Shown in pieces: positions 1-9,199 of a stretch of DNA of 33,787 bases. Each line of letters starts with the position of its first letter. The stretch's first letter is position 1. The DNA is from Lachnospiraceae bacterium (GTDB taxonomy: Bacteria; Bacillota; Clostridia; Lachnospirales; Lachnospiraceae). Made by a program: the position numbers and the translations under genes. The notes under the pieces are model-generated. The model was given only the letters and a program-made list of their open reading frames with translations. It did no database searches and was not told the DNA's origin. Where the stretch lies: contig SVFB01000081.1 in assembly GCA_015057085.1 (NCBI GenBank), forward strand, positions 1 through 33,787, given 5' to 3'.

Positions 1-38
1 AAATATTTTGGATGTGGACTTTATCTGCGAGGCGGACA

Positions 39-165
39 AATAGCGTCCTCGTGTCCCGGAGAAAAAATTCGGTGTTAGAAGCGAAACACTTGCTTGGGCA
101 ATTTTTGCGCAGCGAGCCCCGATTTTGTGTGGGAAGAGGGATGTGGTGCGGTTGCGCAAAATCCG
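39..165 (+). repeat. Dispersed repeat, left copy (inverted relative to the copy at 33633-33760)
   Basis: This stretch matches the reverse complement of 33633-33760. The core 75-154 is identical over 80 bp to 33647-33726; the flanks differ by a few substitutions and short indels, and weaker similarity continues out to about position 25. Inside it CCGGA and TTCGG can pair around an A-rich loop, and the two copies differ in loop length (6 versus 7 nt), which fits a real hairpin. Short complementary segments (ACAC/GTGT and GGGC/GCCC) suggest more structure. I do not recognise the family. No gene in the first 231 bases is convincing. Confidence 0.85.
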
Positions 166-169
166 CATC

Positions 170-205
170 AAAAAAAGCTTTAGGCATCTGCCTAAAGCTT
201 TTTTT
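170..205 (-). terminator. Bidirectional intrinsic terminator downstream of lgt
   Basis: A perfect 10-bp stem (177-186 with 189-198) is flanked by an A-run on the left and a T-run on the right, so it can end transcription in either direction. It lies 27 bases past the lgt stop codon and would also stop any transcript leaving the left repeat. Confidence 0.9.
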
Positions 206-231
206 ATGATTGATTCATAAATTCAATCTCA

Positions 232-1122
232 TTATTCACTTGTAGAATTATTGTTTTTTGTGTTTTGCTGCTTTGCGACGCGAATCCGCCCCACAATCAC
301 CCACACCAGCGCCACCACAAACAAAACGGCACCGAGGGCTGAAGAAACACGGATAGAGGTATTCGGAATCATCAGCGAATCTGTTCTTAATTGTTCGATC
401 CAGAATCGACCGAATCCATATCCACCCAAATACCAGAGGAAGACCTCTCCCTCAAATTTTCTCTTTTTAAAGAAAATCAGCATACATGCTAAAACTAAAA
501 TATTCCATGCTGATTCATATAGGAAAGTTGGATGCACCTGAATATAGGTAATGCCATCTACAACCACCGTGTGCTCAAGTTGCTCTAAAGTCATATCCCC
601 GGTTCGAACAGCCGATACCGGCAACTGCATTGCAAATAAGCTATCCGTATATCCACCGAAGGCTTCTCTGTTAAAGAAGTTTCCCCATCGGCCGATAATC
701 TGTCCCAAAACCAATCCCAGACCTGCTGTGTCACATAATCTTCCATATGGAATCTTCTTAATCTTTGAGAATACAAAGACTGTGATGATTGCAGCAATCA
801 CGCCGCCATAAATGGCCAAACCGCCTTCTCTGATATTGATGATGGAGGAAGGATTATTTTTATAATAATCCCATTGGAAGATTACATAATAAATTCGTGC
901 TCCAATCAGAGAGCAGATAATTGCAATAATTGCCAAATCCACATAGGTCTCAGGATTCTGCCCGGTCTGTTTCGCTTTCCAGCATGCAATTCCAAGTCCT
1001 GCCAACATTCCGATTGCAATAATAATTCCGTAGTAAGCGATTGTAAAATCTCCGATTGAAATAGATTTTCCAACCTTATCTAAGAATATGTGCAAATGTG
1101 GGAAATTAATATTTGTATCCAT
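232..1122 (-). CDS. lgt: Prolipoprotein diacylglyceryl transferase
   Basis: Lgt moves diacylglycerol from phosphatidylglycerol onto the lipobox cysteine of prolipoproteins, the first step of lipoprotein maturation in the cytoplasmic membrane. The 296-residue product has the usual seven or so hydrophobic segments, the family signature GRWGNFFNREAFGG near residues 145-158, the HPTFLYES motif near residue 199, and a GFGRFWIEQLR segment near the end. Length is normal for the family. The ATG is preceded by AAGGA at 8-nt spacing. It follows the SEC-C gene by 15 bases, so the two are probably co-transcribed, and a strong terminator follows. Confidence 0.97.
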   Translation of the reverse strand: MDTNINFPHLHIFLDKVGKSISIGDFTIAYYGIIIAIGMLAGLGIACWKAKQTGQNPETYVDLAIIAIICSLIGARIYYVIFQWDYYKNNPSSIINIREGGLAIYGGVIAAIITVFVFSKIKKIPYGRLCDTAGLGLVLGQIIGRWGNFFNREAFGGYTDSLFAMQLPVSAVRTGDMTLEQLEHTVVVDGITYIQVHPTFLYESAWNILVLACMLIFFKKRKFEGEVFLWYLGGYGFGRFWIEQLRTDSLMIPNTSIRVSSALGAVLFVVALVWVIVGRIRVAKQQNTKNNNSTSE

Positions 1123-1137
1123 TTCTATTGTCCTTTA

Positions 1138-1638
1138 CTACTTACCACAGCAAAATTTATATTTCTTGCCGCTTCCGCATGGACATGGATCATTTCGTCC
1201 CACTTTCTTTCCTACTATCACGGTTCCTGACTTCTTTTGTTCCAGATAAAGTGCCTTCTTCTTTTCTGCATCAAAGATTTCATCCCACATAGGAAGATTA
1301 TAAAGCCAATCTGCTTTTGCATCCACCATGTTCTTATATAATTTTTCTTTATCGAAGGCAAGAGAAACCTTTGTATCCTCTTCCATCTCTTCGATTGGAT
1401 TTGGATTTACAAGAGAATCATTGATTCCGTCTAAGAATCCTGCCATCTGAAGTGTGGTCAACTCATACTTGTCTGCCAACTCCTTTACAGTTCCTTCTAC
1501 TACTTCATCCGGGTTTGTAAGAAGCTTCTCGTATACTCCCTTCTCAAGCAAGAAGTAATTCTGCCAAAAACGCTGTAATTCTCCCTTGTTAGTTTTCTCA
1601 TTGTAGGCAATTTTTTGCCATTCCTGTAATAAAGCCAT
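1138..1638 (-). CDS. SEC-C motif protein of unknown function
   Basis: The last 21 residues form a SEC-C zinc-binding motif (CPCGSG then KFCC; cysteines 152, 154, 163 and 164 of 166), the same element found at the C-terminus of SecA, where it contacts SecB or ribosomes. The first 140 residues are acidic and apparently helical, with no domain I can name, although phrases such as [16 protein letters not shown] are typical of small clostridial SEC-C proteins. No membrane segment or signal peptide is visible. It sits 15 bases upstream of lgt. A role in protein export or targeting would be a guess from motif and neighbour only. Confidence 0.85.
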   Translation of the reverse strand: MALLQEWQKIAYNEKTNKGELQRFWQNYFLLEKGVYEKLLTNPDEVVEGTVKELADKYELTTLQMAGFLDGINDSLVNPNPIEEMEEDTKVSLAFDKEKLYKNMVDAKADWLYNLPMWDEIFDAEKKKALYLEQKKSGTVIVGKKVGRNDPCPCGSGKKYKFCCGK

Positions 1639-1685
1639 ATTTTATATCTGCCTTTCTTTATTTTTACAAAAAATATGTACCTTTT

Positions 1686-1730
1686 CATTTTATTGCATTT
1701 TATTGATTTAGCAATAGTCAAAATAGTCAA
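1686..1730. repeat. Two back-to-back tandem duplications in the secC upstream region
   Basis: A 10-bp unit (cattttattg) is repeated at 1686-1695 and 1696-1705, and a 9-bp unit (aatagtcaa) at 1713-1721 and 1722-1730. On the minus strand the second pair gives two TTGACT hexamers that resemble -35 boxes, and the first pair two TAAAAT hexamers that resemble -10 boxes. No pair of them has the usual 16-18 nt spacing (13, 22 and 23 nt are found), so I call repeats, not a promoter. Confidence 0.7.
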
Positions 1731-1767
1731 ATTTTCCTTCTTATTTTTATAGATTCCTTTTTCACGG

Positions 1768-1816
1768 CATGATATGATAGTGATACTACGACATTTTTAG
1801 GTCAAATTATATCATG
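1768..1816. promoter_or_regulatory. Inverted repeat upstream of the small membrane-protein gene
   Basis: The octamer catgatat at 1768-1775 is mirrored by atatcatg at 1809-1816, 33 nt apart, in the 195-bp divergent gap between the SEC-C gene and the plus-strand gene at 1834. The arms flank where a plus-strand transcript would begin. It could be an operator pair or chance in AT-rich DNA. Confidence 0.3.
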
Positions 1817-1833
1817 AAAAGGATTTATAAATT

Positions 1834-2067
1834 ATGAAAAAAGTAAGACAAATACTCGCTATCATCGGCATTGTTCTCTTAGCTGTAATGTATCTTTCAA
1901 CCATCTTTTTTGCCATATTTGACAAAAGTCAAACCATGGGCATGTTTAAGGCCTCTGTTGGTTTGACAATTGTAATTCCGATTTTAATTTGGCTTTATAC
2001 ATTCCTGTATAAATTGATTTCAGGTCATAAGGATGAGAACCAAAAGGCCTCATCCGGTGACGAATAA
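1834..2067 (+). CDS. Small two-helix membrane protein, unknown function
   Basis: This 77-residue product is the only convincing plus-strand gene in the window. It starts with a basic MKKVRQ, followed by two hydrophobic segments (about residues 7-28 and 41-63) separated by a short polar stretch, and ends in a charged tail rich in K, E, D and S. The pattern suggests an integral membrane protein with both ends cytoplasmic. An AAGGA sequence precedes the ATG at 11 nt. Its stop codon directly abuts the gltD stop codon with no intervening base, so the two genes converge with no room for a separate terminator. I recognise no family and assign no function. Confidence 0.75.
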   Translation: MKKVRQILAIIGIVLLAVMYLSTIFFAIFDKSQTMGMFKASVGLTIVIPILIWLYTFLYKLISGHKDENQKASSGDE

Positions 2068-3561
2068 CTATTGAATTCCGAGATAAGAATAGCCCATTAG
2101 ACTTTCATCCACTTCGTGAGCGCATTCACGTCCTTCCCGGATTGCCCAAACGACAAGGGATTGGCCTCTATGCATATCTCCCGCTGTATAGACATTCTTT
2201 ACAGAAGTTGCATAGCTGCCTTCCTTTGTCTCCACATTTGTTCGTTCTGTCATCTGAATTCCAAATGCTTTTGAAATATAGCTTTCTGTTCCGAGGAAGC
2301 CGGCTGCAATTAATACAAGATCCGCAGGAATCTTCTTTTGTGTGCCTGCCACTTCTGTCATCTGCATGCGTCCGGTCTTCTCATCTTTCCGCTGCTCTAA
2401 TTTGACGATTGTAATTCCATTTAATTTTCCGTTTTTATCCTTATGAAATTCCTTCACCGTGGTTTGATAAACACGAGGATCCTTACCATATACGGCAATT
2501 GCCTCCTCCTGCCCGTAATCCGTTTTGAGCACTTTCGGCCACTGTGGCCAAGGATTGTTTGGCAGGCGTTTCTCCGGTGGCGCAGGCATCATCTCAAGCT
2601 GTGTCACGCTTTTTGCACCCTGTCTGATGGCTGTTCCCGCACAGTCATTTCCCGTATCGCCGCCTCCGATGATGACCACATGTTTTCCTTTTGCAGAAAT
2701 TGCCTTGCGATCTTTGAAATTAGAGTCCAAAAGACTCTTCGTATTTTTTGCCAGATAGTCCACCGCGAAATAGATTCCTTCCGCCTCTCTACCGTGAGCC
2801 TTAATATCACGTGGATTCTTTGCTCCACAGCATAGGACGACACGATCGTATTGCTTTAAGAGTTCTGCCGGCTTGATATCCACACCCACATTGCAAGAGG
2901 TTACGAATGAAACCCCTTCCTCTTTCATAATATCAACTTTTCGGTCGATGATTTGTTTTTCCAATTTCATATTCGGAATTCCATACATCAACAAACCGCC
3001 GATTCTGTCATCTCTTTCGTATACAGTTACCGAATGGCCTCTCTGATTTAACTGATCAGCCACGGCAAGTCCTGAAGGTCCGGATCCGATTACTGCAACC
3101 GTCTTTCCGGTTCTCGTCTTCGGCGGATGAGCCTTTGCATATCCTTTTTCATAAGCAGTTTCAATGATTCCATGCTCATTATCACGAACGGATACTGCAT
3201 CCCCCCAATGACCGCAGGTGCATGCCTTCTCACATAATGCCGGACATACTCTGGATGTAAATTCCGGAAAGTTATTGGTCTTGTGAAGACGGTTATATGC
3301 CTGCTCCCAATTTCCGGTATAAAGTAAATCATTCCATTCCGGCACCAGATTGTGAAGTGGACAACCACTTGTCATCCCTGCAATATTCTGTCCATATTGA
3401 CAAAACGGAACTCCACAATCCATGCAGCGGGCAGCCTGACATCGCTGTTCCTCCGGCGAGAGGAAAATGTGAAATTCATTAAAATGTTCGATTCTTTTGC
3501 GCGGCTCCTCTGAATTTGCGTCCACACGCTCGTAATCCATAAATCCTGTTGGTTTACCCAT
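2068..3561 (-). CDS. gltD: Glutamate synthase (NADPH), small subunit
   Basis: GltD passes electrons from NADPH through FAD and iron-sulfur clusters to GltB, which makes glutamate from glutamine and 2-oxoglutarate. The 497-residue product shows the N-terminal cysteine region for [4Fe-4S] clusters (RCQAARCMDCGVPFC and later CPALCEKACTCG), the FAD Rossmann motif GSGPSGLAVADQL near residue 158, and the NADPH motif GGGDTGNDC near residue 300. A C-terminal AGD segment completes the second FAD site. Length is normal for the family. GGAGG precedes the ATG at 8 nt, and it lies 12 bases after gltB, so the pair is a two-gene operon. Confidence 0.97.
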   Translation of the reverse strand: MGKPTGFMDYERVDANSEEPRKRIEHFNEFHIFLSPEEQRCQAARCMDCGVPFCQYGQNIAGMTSGCPLHNLVPEWNDLLYTGNWEQAYNRLHKTNNFPEFTSRVCPALCEKACTCGHWGDAVSVRDNEHGIIETAYEKGYAKAHPPKTRTGKTVAVIGSGPSGLAVADQLNQRGHSVTVYERDDRIGGLLMYGIPNMKLEKQIIDRKVDIMKEEGVSFVTSCNVGVDIKPAELLKQYDRVVLCCGAKNPRDIKAHGREAEGIYFAVDYLAKNTKSLLDSNFKDRKAISAKGKHVVIIGGGDTGNDCAGTAIRQGAKSVTQLEMMPAPPEKRLPNNPWPQWPKVLKTDYGQEEAIAVYGKDPRVYQTTVKEFHKDKNGKLNGITIVKLEQRKDEKTGRMQMTEVAGTQKKIPADLVLIAAGFLGTESYISKAFGIQMTERTNVETKEGSYATSVKNVYTAGDMHRGQSLVVWAIREGRECAHEVDESLMGYSYLGIQ

Positions 3562-3573
3562 TGTTTCTTCCTC

Positions 3574-6500
3574 CTAGTTTGCCTTTGTACTTGCATAGAA
3601 CGCTTCAATTTGAGCCTGTTCCGCATTTAATCCCTTTTCTTCCATCTGTACAATCGCCATTTGCATACGATTGTAATCATATGGAATTACTTTTTTAAAT
3701 TTCGGCAGATATTCACTAAAGTGATCTAAGATTTCTTTGCCCTTTTTGGAATTGGTCAGATAAACATGTTCCTTAATCATTTCCTTTAATTCCAAAACAT
3801 CGTATTTGTTTGAAACTTCTTCCGTAAATACCATTGATTTGTTGGTACGCATATATAAATCATTCTCTTCATCCAGCACATAAGCGATACCACCGCTCAT
3901 ACCTGCAGCAAAATTCTTTCCGGTTCGTCCCAGAATGACCACGCGTCCGCCTGTCATATACTCGCATCCGTGGTCTCCAACTCCTTCAACAACTGCAGTC
4001 GCTCCCGAATTTCTTACACAGAAACGCTCTCCTGCAACACCACTGATAAATGCTTTACCGCTGGTTGCTCCATAAAGAGCCACATTACCGATGATGATAT
4101 TTTCGGACTGATCATAGCGAATTCCACATGGCGGATATACCACTAATTTTCCTCCTGAAAGACCTTTTCCGAAATAGTCATTGGAATCACCTTCCAGTTC
4201 TAAGGTCAGTCCCTTCGGGATAAATGCGCCAAAGGATTGGCCTCCTGCACCATTACATTTGATGATATAAGAATCATCTTCTAACGTATCATCATAACGC
4301 TTTGTGATTTCCGATCCTAAAATCGTACCCAAGGAACGATTGGTATTGGTTACCGAGATTTCCATGGTCTTCTTTTGCTTCTTATCTAAAGCAGGCTGAA
4401 TGATTTCTAAGAGTTCTCCTAAATCCTTAGTTTTCTCCAGCTCGAAATCATAAACCTGATCTTTCTGGAAGATGACACTTTGCTTTGAATCAGCAAATGG
4501 ATTATTCAAAATATTAGACAAATCAAGGCGACTTTCCCGCTCGCTCAAATCATCACGCACCTTCAACAAATCAGAACGTCCCACCAATTCGTCGATGGTC
4601 TTGCAGCCCAGCTTTGCCATATATTCACGCAATTCCTGTGCAATAAAGCGCATGAAGTTTTCTACATATTCAGGCTTTCCTGCAAAACGCTTGCGAAGTG
4701 CCGGATTCTGTGTCGCAATTCCTGCCGGACAGGTATCCAGATTGCACACACGCATCATGACACATCCCATGGTTACAAGCGGTGCTGTCGCAAATCCGAA
4801 TTCTTCCGCACCAAGGCAAGCTGCAATCGCAACATCCTTTCCGCTCATCAGCTTTCCATCGGTTTCAATTCGCACCTTATTTCTCAATCCGTTCATGATT
4901 AAGGTCTGATGGGTTTCTGCCAATCCCAATTCCCATGGCAGACCTGCATTGTGGATGGAACTGCTTGGTGCAGCACCGGTTCCGCCATCATATCCGGAAA
5001 TCAATACAACCTGGGCACCAGCCTTAGCTACGCCGGCAGCAACAGTACCCACGCCTGCTTCCGAAACCAGTTTTACAGAAATACGAGCCTGTCTGTTTGC
5101 ATTCTTTAAGTCAAAAATCAGCTGTTCCAAATCTTCAATGGAATAGATATCATGATGAGGTGGAGGCGAAATCAATGAAACACCCGGTGTAGACAATCTG
5201 GTCTTTGCAATCCAAGGATATACCTTCTTACCCGGTAAATGTCCATCCTCGCCCGGTTTTGCGCCCTGAGCCATCTTAATCTGAATTTCCTGCGCACTGG
5301 TTAAATAGCGGCTTGTTACGCCGAATCGACCTGAGGCAACCTGCTTGATGGCTGAGCATCTGTTTAATCCATCCGGTCCGATGGTCAGACGGCTTCTGTC
5401 CTCTCCACCTTCTCCTGTGTTGGATTTGCCATGAAGATGATTCATTGCAATTGCCAATGTTTCATGGGCTTCCTGAGAAATCGAACCATAGCTCATTGCG
5501 CCGGTCTTAAAGCGTGTCACAATTGAATCCACACTTTCGACTTCTTCAATTTTTACGCCCTTCTTAGGATAAACAAAATCCATCAATCCGCGGATATTGG
5601 TATGCTTTTGTTCTTCATCCACAAGCGCGGTATATTGCTTAAATAAATCATAATCTCCCTGCTGTGTGGATTGCTGGAGCAAATGAATGGTTCCCGGATT
5701 ATAAAGATGACTATCTGCGTTGCTGCGCATCTTATGTCTTCCCTTTGAATCCATGGTGACATCCGTTGTCAATCCAAGTGGATCATAGGCTGCGGAATGT
5801 AAGGTGTTCACATCCTTTTCAATATCAGAAATTGTGATTCCACCAATTCTGCTAACCGTATTCGCAAAATAACGATCGATAACAGAACCATCGATTCCGA
5901 TTGCCTCAAAAATCTTTGAACCCATGTAGGACTGAATGGTAGAGATTCCCATCTTTGCCGCAATTTTTACAATACCGCCAATGATTGCGCGGTTATAATC
6001 ATCGATTGCCGCATAATAATCCTTATCCAACATATGCTCATCTACCAACTGCTTTACTGTATCCTGCGCAAGATACGGATTGATTGCAGATGCACCAAAT
6101 CCAAGCAAAGTTGCAAAATGATGAACTTCACGTGGTTCTCCTGATTCCAAAATCAGTGACAGAGAAGTTCTCTTTTTGGTTTTAACCAAATACTGCTGTA
6201 AAGCTGATACCGCAAGCAAAGAAGGAATTGCAACATGGTTTTCATCCACGCCTCTGTCCGAAAGGATCAGGATTGTCGCGCCATCTCTATATGCGCGGTC
6301 TGCTTCAATATATAATCGGTCAATTGCCTTTTCTAAGCTTGTATTCTTATAATAAATAATCGGTAAAGTTACTACCTTAAAGCCGTCCTGCTTTAAGCTT
6401 TTAATCTTCATCAAATCCGTATTGGTTAAAATCGGATTGTTGATGCGAAGCACCTTACAGTTTTCAGGCTTTTGCTCAAGCACATTTCCTGCCGCACCAA

Positions 6501-8106
6501 TATATACGGTGGTGGAAGTCACAATCTCTTCACGAATCGAATCGATTGGCGGATTGGTAACCTGCGCAAACAGCTGTTTAAAATAGTTAAAAAGCGGCTC
6601 CTTGTTGCCGGATAATGCGGCAAGCGGCGTATCGGTTCCCATTGCTGCAGTTCCTTCCACACCATTTTTTGCCATTGGAAGGATTTGATCCTTCAATGAC
6701 TCGTAGGTGTAACCAAAGGCTTTTTGCATTCTCTGGCGCTCTTCTTTTTCATATTCCTGCACACGCTCATTTGGAATTTTTAAGTCCTTTAATTGCAAAA
6801 TATTGCAATCCAGCCATTCTCCGTATGGTTGCTGTTTTGCATAATAATCTTTCAATTCATCATCGCCGATGACCTGCTGTTTTACAGTATCCACCAAAAG
6901 CATTTTTCCCGGTCTCAGGCGATCCTTCTTTACAATCTTTGCAGGATCAATATCCAAAACTCCGACTTCAGAAGAAAGAATCAGATAATCATCATCCGTA
7001 ATATAATATCTGGATGGGCGAAGTCCGTTTCGATCCAACACTGCACCCATCAAATCTCCGTCAGAAAACAGAATGGAGGCCGGTCCGTCCCACGGCTCCA
7101 TCATCGTTGCGTAATACTGATAGAAATCCTTTCGTTTCTGGTCCATCACATGATTGTTTGCCCATGGTTCAGGAATCAGAATCATCACTGCAAGAGGCAA
7201 TTCCATTCCACTCATCACCAAAAACTCCAAGGTGTTATCCAGCATTGAAGAATCCGAACCTTCCGTATTTACAACAGGAAGCACCTTTTGAAATTCCCCT
7301 GCCAGCTTAGAGGAGGACATGGTCTCTTCTCGTGCCAGCATCTTATCTGCATTTCCGCGGATGGTATTGATTTCACCATTATGGACAATAAAGCGGTTTG
7401 GATGCGCTCTCTCCCAACTAGGATTCGTATTAGTAGAGAATCTTGAATGCACGGTTGCAATTGCAGATTCATAATCCGGATCTTGTAAATCAGAGAAAAA
7501 CAAACGCAACTGCTCTACTAAGAACATTCCTTTATATACAATTGTTCTGCTTGAGAGCGATACCACATAGCTGTTATCATTAGATTGCTCAAATACTCTT
7601 CTTGCCACATAAAGCTTTCTGTCGAAATCCAGTCCCTGTTCAACATTCATAGGGCGTTTCACGAAAGCTTGCATAATATTCGGCATGCAACCTCTTGCCT
7701 TTTCGCTCAGCATTTCCGGTGCTGTCGGAACCTTACGCCAGCCAAGGAATTCCATTCCTTCCTTTTCGATGATAACCTCAAACATCTTCTTTGCCTGATT
7801 GGTCTGCAATTCATCCTGTGGGAAAAAGAACATTCCCACACCGTAATCACGTGCCTCACCAATTGCGATATTTAATTCCTTTGCCACCTTCTGAAAGAAT
7901 TTGTGAGAAATCTGGAGCAAAATTCCAACACCATCTCCGGTCTTTCCATCCGCATCTTTTCCGGCTCTGTGCTTTAAATTTTCTACAATATGAAGTGCGT
8001 TTTCCACTGTCTCGTGGGTTTTGATTCCCTTAATATTTACAACTGCTCCGATTCCACAGTTATCATGTTCAAATCGAGGATCATACAATCCCATTTTGTC
8101 TCTCAT
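3574..8106 (-). CDS. gltB: Glutamate synthase (NADPH), large subunit
   Basis: The large subunit hydrolyses glutamine, channels ammonia and reduces 2-iminoglutarate to glutamate. The 1510-residue product has full bacterial length. Cys17, in HDNCGIGAVV, is the expected N-terminal nucleophile of the class II amidotransferase domain (about 17-410) once the short propeptide is removed. A central domain follows, then the FMN synthase domain (about 800-1190) with the motif PGEDGHLPG. Cysteines near 1115, 1121 and 1126 have the C-x5-C-x4-C spacing of the [3Fe-4S] cluster. The C-terminal GXGXG beta-helix domain is intact. AAGGA lies 6 nt before the ATG. The 236-bp upstream gap shows no clear consensus promoter. 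Confidence 0.98.
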   Translation of the reverse strand: MRDKMGLYDPRFEHDNCGIGAVVNIKGIKTHETVENALHIVENLKHRAGKDADGKTGDGVGILLQISHKFFQKVAKELNIAIGEARDYGVGMFFFPQDELQTNQAKKMFEVIIEKEGMEFLGWRKVPTAPEMLSEKARGCMPNIMQAFVKRPMNVEQGLDFDRKLYVARRVFEQSNDNSYVVSLSSRTIVYKGMFLVEQLRLFFSDLQDPDYESAIATVHSRFSTNTNPSWERAHPNRFIVHNGEINTIRGNADKMLAREETMSSSKLAGEFQKVLPVVNTEGSDSSMLDNTLEFLVMSGMELPLAVMILIPEPWANNHVMDQKRKDFYQYYATMMEPWDGPASILFSDGDLMGAVLDRNGLRPSRYYITDDDYLILSSEVGVLDIDPAKIVKKDRLRPGKMLLVDTVKQQVIGDDELKDYYAKQQPYGEWLDCNILQLKDLKIPNERVQEYEKEERQRMQKAFGYTYESLKDQILPMAKNGVEGTAAMGTDTPLAALSGNKEPLFNYFKQLFAQVTNPPIDSIREEIVTSTTVYIGAAGNVLEQKPENCKVLRINNPILTNTDLMKIKSLKQDGFKVVTLPIIYYKNTSLEKAIDRLYIEADRAYRDGATILILSDRGVDENHVAIPSLLAVSALQQYLVKTKKRTSLSLILESGEPREVHHFATLLGFGASAINPYLAQDTVKQLVDEHMLDKDYYAAIDDYNRAIIGGIVKIAAKMGISTIQSYMGSKIFEAIGIDGSVIDRYFANTVSRIGGITISDIEKDVNTLHSAAYDPLGLTTDVTMDSKGRHKMRSNADSHLYNPGTIHLLQQSTQQGDYDLFKQYTALVDEEQKHTNIRGLMDFVYPKKGVKIEEVESVDSIVTRFKTGAMSYGSISQEAHETLAIAMNHLHGKSNTGEGGEDRSRLTIGPDGLNRCSAIKQVASGRFGVTSRYLTSAQEIQIKMAQGAKPGEDGHLPGKKVYPWIAKTRLSTPGVSLISPPPHHDIYSIEDLEQLIFDLKNANRQARISVKLVSEAGVGTVAAGVAKAGAQVVLISGYDGGTGAAPSSSIHNAGLPWELGLAETHQTLIMNGLRNKVRIETDGKLMSGKDVAIAACLGAEEFGFATAPLVTMGCVMMRVCNLDTCPAGIATQNPALRKRFAGKPEYVENFMRFIAQELREYMAKLGCKTIDELVGRSDLLKVRDDLSERESRLDLSNILNNPFADSKQSVIFQKDQVYDFELEKTKDLGELLEIIQPALDKKQKKTMEISVTNTNRSLGTILGSEITKRYDDTLEDDSYIIKCNGAGGQSFGAFIPKGLTLELEGDSNDYFGKGLSGGKLVVYPPCGIRYDQSENIIIGNVALYGATSGKAFISGVAGERFCVRNSGATAVVEGVGDHGCEYMTGGRVVILGRTGKNFAAGMSGGIAYVLDEENDLYMRTNKSMVFTEEVSNKYDVLELKEMIKEHVYLTNSKKGKEILDHFSEYLPKFKKVIPYDYNRMQMAIVQMEEKGLNAEQAQIEAFYASTKAN

Positions 8107-8272
8107 AATCGTTCCTTTCTGCGCCTTTAAAGGGCCGTTTCTTTTTTTGCTAGTATGAATTTTACAATACTTTCCGCTTTCGAAAATGAAGCCTTTGTTC
8201 TCTTTTGTCAGATTATTTTTCAGACATAATTTTTGAAAGTTATTTTCTGACGATATATATAATTTTTTGCAT

Positions 8273-8310
8273 CAAAAAAAGAGATTAGAATGCAATTGCA
8301 TCCTAATCCC
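8273..8310 (-). terminator. Intrinsic terminator of the cdaR-parEC-fol-CPBP run
   Basis: On the minus strand an imperfect stem (8283-8295 with 8296-8308, containing palindromic TGCAATTGCA) is followed by seven T residues. It lies about 35 bases after the CPBP stop codon and insulates gltB from upstream transcription. Confidence 0.88.
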
Positions 8311-8342
8311 TCCGCTGAAAACCTAATTAAATTAAGTATAAT

Positions 8343-9197
8343 TTATTCTGATTTTGAAATTGTGTCTGAATTGTCGCCAACATGCCTTTCTTTCATAAAG
8401 TATATTAACACACCTATACCAATCAAAAGTGTGCCAATAGAAATCAACCATGAAGATACACTATTATCTGCCAGATTATCCCACCATCCAAAGGAAACAC
8501 GTAACACAGTAAAGATATTCACTGCCATATGGGCCACAATGGATGCATACACATGTTGAACGCGAATTGCAATCAATCCAAGTCCCACACCAAGAATCAG
8601 TGCATACGGCATCTGCACAATATTCATATGCATCAGCGCAAATAAAATCGTTGAAATACCAAGCGCCCACCACTTGTTCAATCTCACTTCCATACGAAAC
8701 AGAATCACACCACGGAATGTCAGTTCCTCCAAAATCGGGACAAATAATCCGCTTCGAAGTAAAATCACTGCCAAAGATCCGCCATATAGATTCTCTGAAG
8801 CCGTGGCATATCCTTTGGACATTTGAATCAGTGGTGTCATGGAAATGATATTATTAAAAGAAAACCCGATTAATATAATTGCCACTGATGCCAATATACA
8901 ATTGATGATTTTCTCTTTGCTCACAGAAGGCTTATGTTCATGAAAATAAACCATCATTCCCTGCCCGCCGTTTCGGTCAGATGCATAAAGCTGAAAAATA
9001 AAAGGAATGGTGACAATGCTTGATATCAAAAGCACAACCGCCTGAATTGACAATGTCATCTCCGCTTTCAAACCATATACTACGATATACAAACACAGCG
9101 TTGAAGCAATATAGAGAATTGCATAATAAAGCAGCGCAGGATAGATTGCCAACCATAGCAGAATCAATGGATGATTGTTTAATCTCTTCTCGTTCAT
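8343..9197 (-). CDS. CPBP-family intramembrane metalloprotease
   Basis: CPBP (CAAX protease / bacteriocin-processing, Abi) proteins are multi-pass membrane metalloproteases. The product has about eight hydrophobic segments and the three family motifs: EELTFRG (Glu157, Glu158, Arg162), His190 in ALMHMN and His223 in VAHMAVN. I chose the ATG at 9197, giving 284 residues, because AGAGG sits 5 nt upstream; an in-frame GTG two codons earlier is too close to that site. The ATG lies 3 nt past the HAD stop codon. The substrate is unknown. Relatives process prenylated proteins or peptides, or give bacteriocin immunity, but nothing nearby suggests either. Confidence 0.88.
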   Translation of the reverse strand: MNEKRLNNHPLILLWLAIYPALLYYAILYIASTLCLYIVVYGLKAEMTLSIQAVVLLISSIVTIPFIFQLYASDRNGGQGMMVYFHEHKPSVSKEKIINCILASVAIILIGFSFNNIISMTPLIQMSKGYATASENLYGGSLAVILLRSGLFVPILEELTFRGVILFRMEVRLNKWWALGISTILFALMHMNIVQMPYALILGVGLGLIAIRVQHVYASIVAHMAVNIFTVLRVSFGWWDNLADNSVSSWLISIGTLLIGIGVLIYFMKERHVGDNSDTISKSE

Positions 9198-9199
9198 AT

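Noticed and set aside
12-209. Open frame of 65 codons across the left repeat
   Set aside because: It spans the dispersed repeat and the terminator hairpin, has no ribosome binding site and no domain; the right copy does not keep the same start. Treated as chance frame in a repeat.
8107-8272. Consensus promoter or riboswitch before gltB
   Set aside because: Several weak boxes exist (for example TAAAAT with a poor -35), plus a CCTTTAAAGG palindrome near the ribosome site, but none is good enough to call, and I see no riboswitch architecture.
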